Assembly (NCBI GenBank): GCA_023266845.1
Contig: JAHFPH010000012.1
Span: 1-44,306 of the forward strand
DNA from: Rhodospirillaceae bacterium
GTDB taxonomy: Bacteria; Pseudomonadota; Alphaproteobacteria; JAEULC01
Reading direction: 5' to 3'
DNA length: 44,306 nucleotides
Of the stretch, positions 40,603 through 44,306 are shown in pieces. The notes under the pieces are model-generated. The model was not told the origin of the DNA, did no database searches, and was given only the letters and a program-made list of their open reading frames with translations. Numbering within the stretch: the first letter of the stretch is position 1; each line of letters starts with the position of its first letter. The translations under genes and the position numbers were made by a program.

Positions 40603-41754
40603 GTGGCCGTGCATTTCAGCGAGCAGGAACTGGCGGGGCGTCGCGCCAAGGCGTGCAAGGCGATGCAGCAGGCTGGGCTGGATGGCCTGCTGATGTTCCG
40701 TCAGGAGAGCATGTATTACCTGACGGGCTACGACTCGTTTGGCTACGTGTTCTTCCAGTGTCTGTATCTGGGCGCGGACGGCGATTTCTTCCTGTTGACC
40801 CGCCTGCCCGACCTGCGCCAGGCGCAGCACACCTCGGTCATCAAGGACATCCGCATCTGGGTGGACCGCGACGGATCGAACCCGGCGATCGAGCTGCGCG
40901 ACCATCTGGCCCAGAAGAAGTGCAAAGGAAAGAAGCTGGGCGTGGAATACGAGGCCTATGGGCTGACCGCGCGCAACGGCAAGCGGCTGGAAACGGCGCT
41001 CGACGGGTTCTGCGCGCTGGCCGACGCGTCGGAGCTGGTGAACCGGCTGCGCGTGGTGAAAAGCCCGGCCGAGCTTGAATACGTGCGCAAGGCGGCGGAG
41101 CTGGCCGACGCCGCGCTGGCCGAGGCCAATCGCCTAGCCAAGCCCGGCGCGTTCGAAGGCGACATCCTGGCGGCGATGCACGGCGCGGTGTTCAAGGGCG
41201 GCGGCGACGATCCGGGCAACGAATACATCATCGGCTCGGGCAAGGACGCGCTGCTGTGCCGTTATTTCTCCGGCCGCCGCCATCTGTCGGCGCAGGACCA
41301 GCTGATGCTGGAATTCGCCGGGGTGTACCGGCACTACCATGCCTGCCTGATGCGCACGATCCTGATCGGCAAGCCCGATCCACGCCAGGTGGCGATGCAT
41401 AAATGCGCGCTGGAGGCGATGGAGGCGTGCAAGGCCGCGCTGAAGCCCGGCCGGCCGATCGGCGAGGTGTTCGAAGCCTATGCGAAAGTGTTCGACGCCG
41501 GCGGATATCGAAAGCACCGCTTCAACGCCTGCGGCTATAGCCTGGGCACCACCTTCGCGCCGAACTGGATGGACTGGCCGATGTGCTATCGCGGCAATCC
41601 GGTGATCGCGGAGCCGGGCATGGTATTCTTCCTGCACATGATCGCGGTGGACAGCGACAACAACCTGGCGATGGCGCCGGGCTATACCGTCGAGGTCACG
41701 GATCAGGGCTGTAAACCATTGTCGAAGATGCCGCTCGATCTCGTGGTAAACTAG
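40603..41754 (+). CDS. M24 (Xaa-Pro peptidase/creatinase) family protein with altered metal ligands
   Basis: A 383-residue protein with a creatinase-type N-terminal domain (FSEQELAGRRAKACKAMQQA, then ESMYYLTGYDSFGYVFFQCL) and an M24 pita-bread C-terminal domain. The five metal ligands of aminopeptidases are largely lost: the first Asp is Glu237 (LMLEFAGVYR), the second aligns with Cys248 (YHACLMRT), the His region reads NACGYSLG, and the first Glu aligns with His345 (MVFFLHMI). Only Glu364 seems kept. This set recalls the metal-poor branch that contains creatinase, ectoine hydrolase and DddP-like enzymes; the substrate is unknown. GTG start, 2 bp after pgeF. Confidence 0.85.
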   Translation: MAVHFSEQELAGRRAKACKAMQQAGLDGLLMFRQESMYYLTGYDSFGYVFFQCLYLGADGDFFLLTRLPDLRQAQHTSVIKDIRIWVDRDGSNPAIELRDHLAQKKCKGKKLGVEYEAYGLTARNGKRLETALDGFCALADASELVNRLRVVKSPAELEYVRKAAELADAALAEANRLAKPGAFEGDILAAMHGAVFKGGGDDPGNEYIIGSGKDALLCRYFSGRRHLSAQDQLMLEFAGVYRHYHACLMRTILIGKPDPRQVAMHKCALEAMEACKAALKPGRPIGEVFEAYAKVFDAGGYRKHRFNACGYSLGTTFAPNWMDWPMCYRGNPVIAEPGMVFFLHMIAVDSDNNLAMAPGYTVEVTDQGCKPLSKMPLDLVVN

Positions 41755-41762
41755 GAAAGCTA

Positions 41763-41834
41763 GTGCCGCATCTGATGATCTTCATGGGCTTCTTGCTGCT
41801 GGGGTTGGTGGTTGCCTGTGTTCTGGTGGTGTAA
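41763..41834 (+). CDS. Possible 23-residue membrane peptide
   Basis: A short frame with GTG start (or ATG at 41775) preceded by GGAAAG, encoding PHLMIFMGFLLLGLVVACVL and two more Val, essentially one hydrophobic helix. It begins 8 bp after the M24 gene stop and overlaps the beginning of the lipoprotein gene in another frame. It could be a leader peptide that couples translation to the lipoprotein, or chance. Low confidence because of its length. Confidence 0.25.
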   Translation: MPHLMIFMGFLLLGLVVACVLVV

Positions 41835-42903
41835 GCGATCCGCGCTGTTCGCCGCGTTGGCCGCCGCCCTTGTTCTAAGCGGCTGCGGCGACGTGCCGCG
41901 CCCGTTCCTGCCCTCGGCCGCCGATCAGGCCAACCAACTCTTGGTTCTGTCGGACCCCGCGGGAATCGTGGTCGATGACGTCGGCGACCTGCCGCCGGCG
42001 GGGCAGGCCCGTTTCGTGGCCGCCCTGGTGGACGAGTTGATGCGCGTCGACGTGCCGGCCACCGCCAAGCAAGGCAACCCGCTCAGCCTCCACCTGAAGG
42101 GCCAAGTGCTGGAATTTCCAAGCGCCAAGGGCACCGAGTTGCAGATCTATTGGCTGCTGGTCGACGCCCAGGGCCGGTCGCTGGGCAATCACGCCGTGCG
42201 GCGCAACGTCGATTCGAAGCTGTGGCAGGCCGGCGATCAAAAGCTTCTGGCGCAGCTCGCGCGCGAATCGTCGGCCGGTATCGTGAAGCTGCTGCCCGAC
42301 AACCAGCCGGCGCAGACCGCGCGCGCGACGCCGCCCTCGCCTAGGCCCGGCGCGGTCGCCAACAACGTCGTGCCGCCGATGGGCACGGGGCTGGGCCAGA
42401 TCGCCCGGCAGAACGCCGCCAAGCCCGCGCCGCGCCCGCAGACCGCGCAGGCGACGCCGGCCAGCGCCAACGCCGACTCGGCGCCGCCCGGCGCGCCCGC
42501 CGTGGCGCTGCGCCCGGTCGAAGGCGCGCCCGGCGACGGCGCTGAGGCGCTGAACGCGGCGCTGCGCCATTTCCTGGGCCGCGCGGGCATCCAGGTCGTC
42601 GAGGAGAATCAAAATCCAATAGCGATCGTCGCCGGCAAGGTGAGCCTGTCCGATCTCGGCGTGCAGCAGCAGGAAGTGCGGGTCGATTGGACCGTGCTTG
42701 CGCCCGACGGCAAGCGCCTGGGAACGGTCGGCCAATCCAACCGCATCGCGGCGGGCCGGCTGAACGGCGCCTGGGGCGGCATCGCCTTCGCCGTGGCCGA
42801 GAACGCGGTGGAGGGCATAGGCGATCTGTTCGAACAGTTGGCGCCGTCCGCCGCGTCTCCCGCGAAGGCCCCGTCCCAAGCGCAGGTGCCCCCGTCTAAA
42901 TGA
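41812..42903 (+). CDS. Unrecognised lipoprotein with two similar domains
   Basis: A 363-residue lipoprotein: hydrophobic leader and lipobox LSGC (Cys25). The mature part has two domains of about 110 residues (about 40-160 and 245-347) joined by a Pro/Ala/Gln-rich linker (165-235). Both domains share one order: an opening helix (ARFVAALVDELMR; ALNAALRHFLGR), a strand (LSLHLKGQVLEF; IAIVAGKVSLSD), ELQIYWLLVDAQGRSLGN against EVRVDWTVLAPDGKRLGT, and a closing helix (LAQLARESSAGIVKLL; FAVAENAVEGIGDLFE). This looks like an internal duplication. I do not recognise the family. The start is TTG 41812 or GTG 41818. Its stop overlaps the next lipoprotein gene. Confidence 0.75.
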   Translation: MPVFWWCKRSALFAALAAALVLSGCGDVPRPFLPSAADQANQLLVLSDPAGIVVDDVGDLPPAGQARFVAALVDELMRVDVPATAKQGNPLSLHLKGQVLEFPSAKGTELQIYWLLVDAQGRSLGNHAVRRNVDSKLWQAGDQKLLAQLARESSAGIVKLLPDNQPAQTARATPPSPRPGAVANNVVPPMGTGLGQIARQNAAKPAPRPQTAQATPASANADSAPPGAPAVALRPVEGAPGDGAEALNAALRHFLGRAGIQVVEENQNPIAIVAGKVSLSDLGVQQQEVRVDWTVLAPDGKRLGTVGQSNRIAAGRLNGAWGGIAFAVAENAVEGIGDLFEQLAPSAASPAKAPSQAQVPPSK

Positions 42904-44105
42904 CGTTCGGTCGATATTCCGCCCGGGCGCTGCCACTGCTCGCCCTGACGCTGATGCTGTCGAGCTGCGGGTGGTTCGACCGCCTTGGCCTGTTCAGCTC
43001 GGACAAGCCGCAACAGCAACGCAGCGCCGCGCGCGACGCGACGCCGGTTGGCACGCTGACCGGCGCGGTCGAGGCCGACCCACCGCTGTCCAGCGCCAAT
43101 GTGCGCGTCGAGGTCTACGACGTGACCGGCATCGATCCCGACCAGGCCGTGGCCAAGGCCGACCCCGTGCGCGTGGTGCGCAGCGACCGCAACGGCCGCT
43201 TCACTATCCAGCTCGGCGGCATGGCGCGCACCGCCGCCGGCCAGGCCAAGACCTGGCTGGTGCGCGCCGCGCCCGAGGGCGCCGATCCGAAAAAATCGCC
43301 CGAGGCGCGCGTCACCTTTTCCAGCGAGGCCGCGCGCGGCAAGCTGCCGCTGCTTTACCTGTGGGACGGCAACGCGCGCGCCGACGTGAACGACGCGACG
43401 GTCGCCTTCCGCTTCAACGAACTGCCCGGCGCCAAGCGCATGGACCCCGCGGTCTATGGGGTGGAGCTGGCCTCGTCGGCCGGCGGCGGATCGTTCCTGC
43501 CCTTCGTCAACGGCAAGCCCGAGATCGCGTTCGCGCGCCTGGCCTTGCAGGAATTCGCCTGGACCTATCGCCCGCAGGCAAGCCTGGAGCAACAGAGCGA
43601 CGGCACCGTCTTCCACGCGGTCTATCGCGGCGTGGCGCGCAGCATCCAGGGCGGCAATCCGCCCCCGCTGACGCGGCTGCGCGAGGCCAAGCTGGTGCCA
43701 CCGGGCCTCGGCTTCCGCAGCCTGACCGACGGCAAGCCCGACCAGGCGCTGCCGCACCAGATGCCGCCCGGTGCCATGATCGAGATCGACTTGGGCAGTA
43801 CGACCGAGATCGGCTCGGTGTTCCTGTTCGGGCTGGCGATGGACGGCGAGGAAGAGGTGACGGTGCATCTGGGCGACGCCGCCGGGCGCCTCGGGCAGAA
43901 GGTGGCGCAGGCGTCGGCCGGCGACGCGTTCGAGATGAAACTGCCGCCGGGCGCGCGCGGGCGCTATTTGTCGGTGCGCTTCGCCGGGCGGCTGGTGGCG
44001 TTGGCCGAGATCGTCGCCTATCCGCCGCTGGGGGCGCAGAAATGGGAGGCGGCGAAGCCCACCTCCCCCTTTTCCAGCCGCGTGGACAAAGCCCCGGTGA
44101 ATTGA
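42900..44105 (+). CDS. Unrecognised lipoprotein with discoidin-like C-terminal domain
   Basis: A 401-residue lipoprotein with lipobox LSSC (Cys23). Residues 50-160 look like a carboxypeptidase-regulatory or transthyretin-like beta sandwich ([20 protein letters not shown], then [13 protein letters not shown]). Residues 160-265 are undefined. Residues 270-380 read like a galactose-binding, discoidin-type domain: [20 protein letters not shown], then [45 protein letters not shown] and LAEIVAY. The assignment is by pattern only. It starts in a 4-bp overlap with the duplicated lipoprotein, so both are likely made together in the envelope. prs follows 73 bp later. Confidence 0.75.
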   Translation: MTFGRYSARALPLLALTLMLSSCGWFDRLGLFSSDKPQQQRSAARDATPVGTLTGAVEADPPLSSANVRVEVYDVTGIDPDQAVAKADPVRVVRSDRNGRFTIQLGGMARTAAGQAKTWLVRAAPEGADPKKSPEARVTFSSEAARGKLPLLYLWDGNARADVNDATVAFRFNELPGAKRMDPAVYGVELASSAGGGSFLPFVNGKPEIAFARLALQEFAWTYRPQASLEQQSDGTVFHAVYRGVARSIQGGNPPPLTRLREAKLVPPGLGFRSLTDGKPDQALPHQMPPGAMIEIDLGSTTEIGSVFLFGLAMDGEEEVTVHLGDAAGRLGQKVAQASAGDAFEMKLPPGARGRYLSVRFAGRLVALAEIVAYPPLGAQKWEAAKPTSPFSSRVDKAPVN

Positions 44106-44178
44106 TAGTTTCCGCGCGCATTTCGGGGCTGGCTGGCGCTTTTCCGTTTCAGCTCTTGGACAATCCGGGGACGGCGGC

Positions 44179-44306
44179 ATGAAGATCATCGCCGGCAACA
44201 GCAATCGGCCTTTGGCCGAGGCGATCGCCAAGTATTTGAAGCTGCCGATGACCAAGGCGTCGATCCGGCGCTTCGCCGACAAGGAAATCTTCGTCGAGAT
44301 CCTGGA
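44179..44306 (+). CDS. prs: Ribose-phosphate pyrophosphokinase, 3'-truncated
   Basis: Only the first 42 residues are inside the window. They read [20 protein letters not shown] and continue with [16 protein letters not shown], the constant N-terminus of PRPP synthetase (N-S-N-x-x-L-A-x-x-I, and R-F-x-D-x-E). The enzyme transfers pyrophosphate from ATP to ribose 5-phosphate. The gene runs off the right end. Confidence 0.93.
   Translation, partial: MKIIAGNSNRPLAEAIAKYLKLPMTKASIRRFADKEIFVEIL

Overview
This window comes from the chromosome of a GC-rich (about two thirds G+C by eye) alphaproteobacterium, probably a polarly flagellated, rhodospirillalean-like lineage. The lineage evidence is the adjacent CtrA and ChpT genes, SciP (DUF1153), FlaF, a zinc-cysteine-depleted DksA of the alphaproteobacterial type, a perfect CtrA box, GANTC sites clustered before ctrA, and FlhF/FlhG instead of peritrichous control. 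No rRNA, tRNA, CRISPR array, insertion sequence or phage gene was seen. Both ends cut genes: dctP on the left and prs on the right.

Layout. 1-3.5 kb: a TRAP transporter (dctP partial, dctQ, dctM) followed by a GlxA-type regulator. 3.5-11.9 kb: a TPR/GT41 glycosyltransferase, an antitoxin-like HigA without a toxin, the rplM-rpsI operon, and a mixed metabolic set (GNAT, thioesterase, ECHDC3-like protein, CoA-binding protein, MetY, a small secreted protein). The intergenic gaps here carry three families of palindromic repeats. 11.9-16 kb: an overlapping queA-tgt-queF-queG queuosine operon and a probably frameshifted small gene. 16-25.3 kb: dksA, flaF, sciP, a fused fliF-fliG gene, fliN, flhF, flhG, a fliJ-like gene, ctrA, chpT, a DUF3553 gene and a periplasmic ankyrin protein. 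25.3-34.3 kb: a cytochrome c, a 40-residue membrane peptide, then a long leftward operon for a periplasm-facing formate dehydrogenase (chaperone, Tat-leader protein, alpha, beta, small lipoprotein, gamma, a small exported protein, a secreted WD40 propeller), preceded by DUF3305/DUF3306. 34.3-44.3 kb: ybaK-proC, ybjN, ubiK, rfaD, lgt, a MidA/NDUFAF7-like methyltransferase, pgeF, an unusual M24 protein, two unrecognised lipoproteins and the start of prs.

The most striking object is the 511-residue protein at 17735-19270. It joins a FliF reduced to TM1, the RBM3 ring domain and TM2 directly to the middle and C-terminal domains of FliG. FliF RBM1/RBM2, most of the beta-collar and the FliG N-terminal domain are all missing, and the 185-bp upstream gap is too short to hold the lost part. 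It would form MS-ring and rotor in one chain, followed by FliN with no FliM nearby. The same locus holds the regulators: ChpT would phosphorylate CtrA, CtrA would bind in front of sciP and probably fliFG, and SciP would restrain CtrA-dependent transcription.
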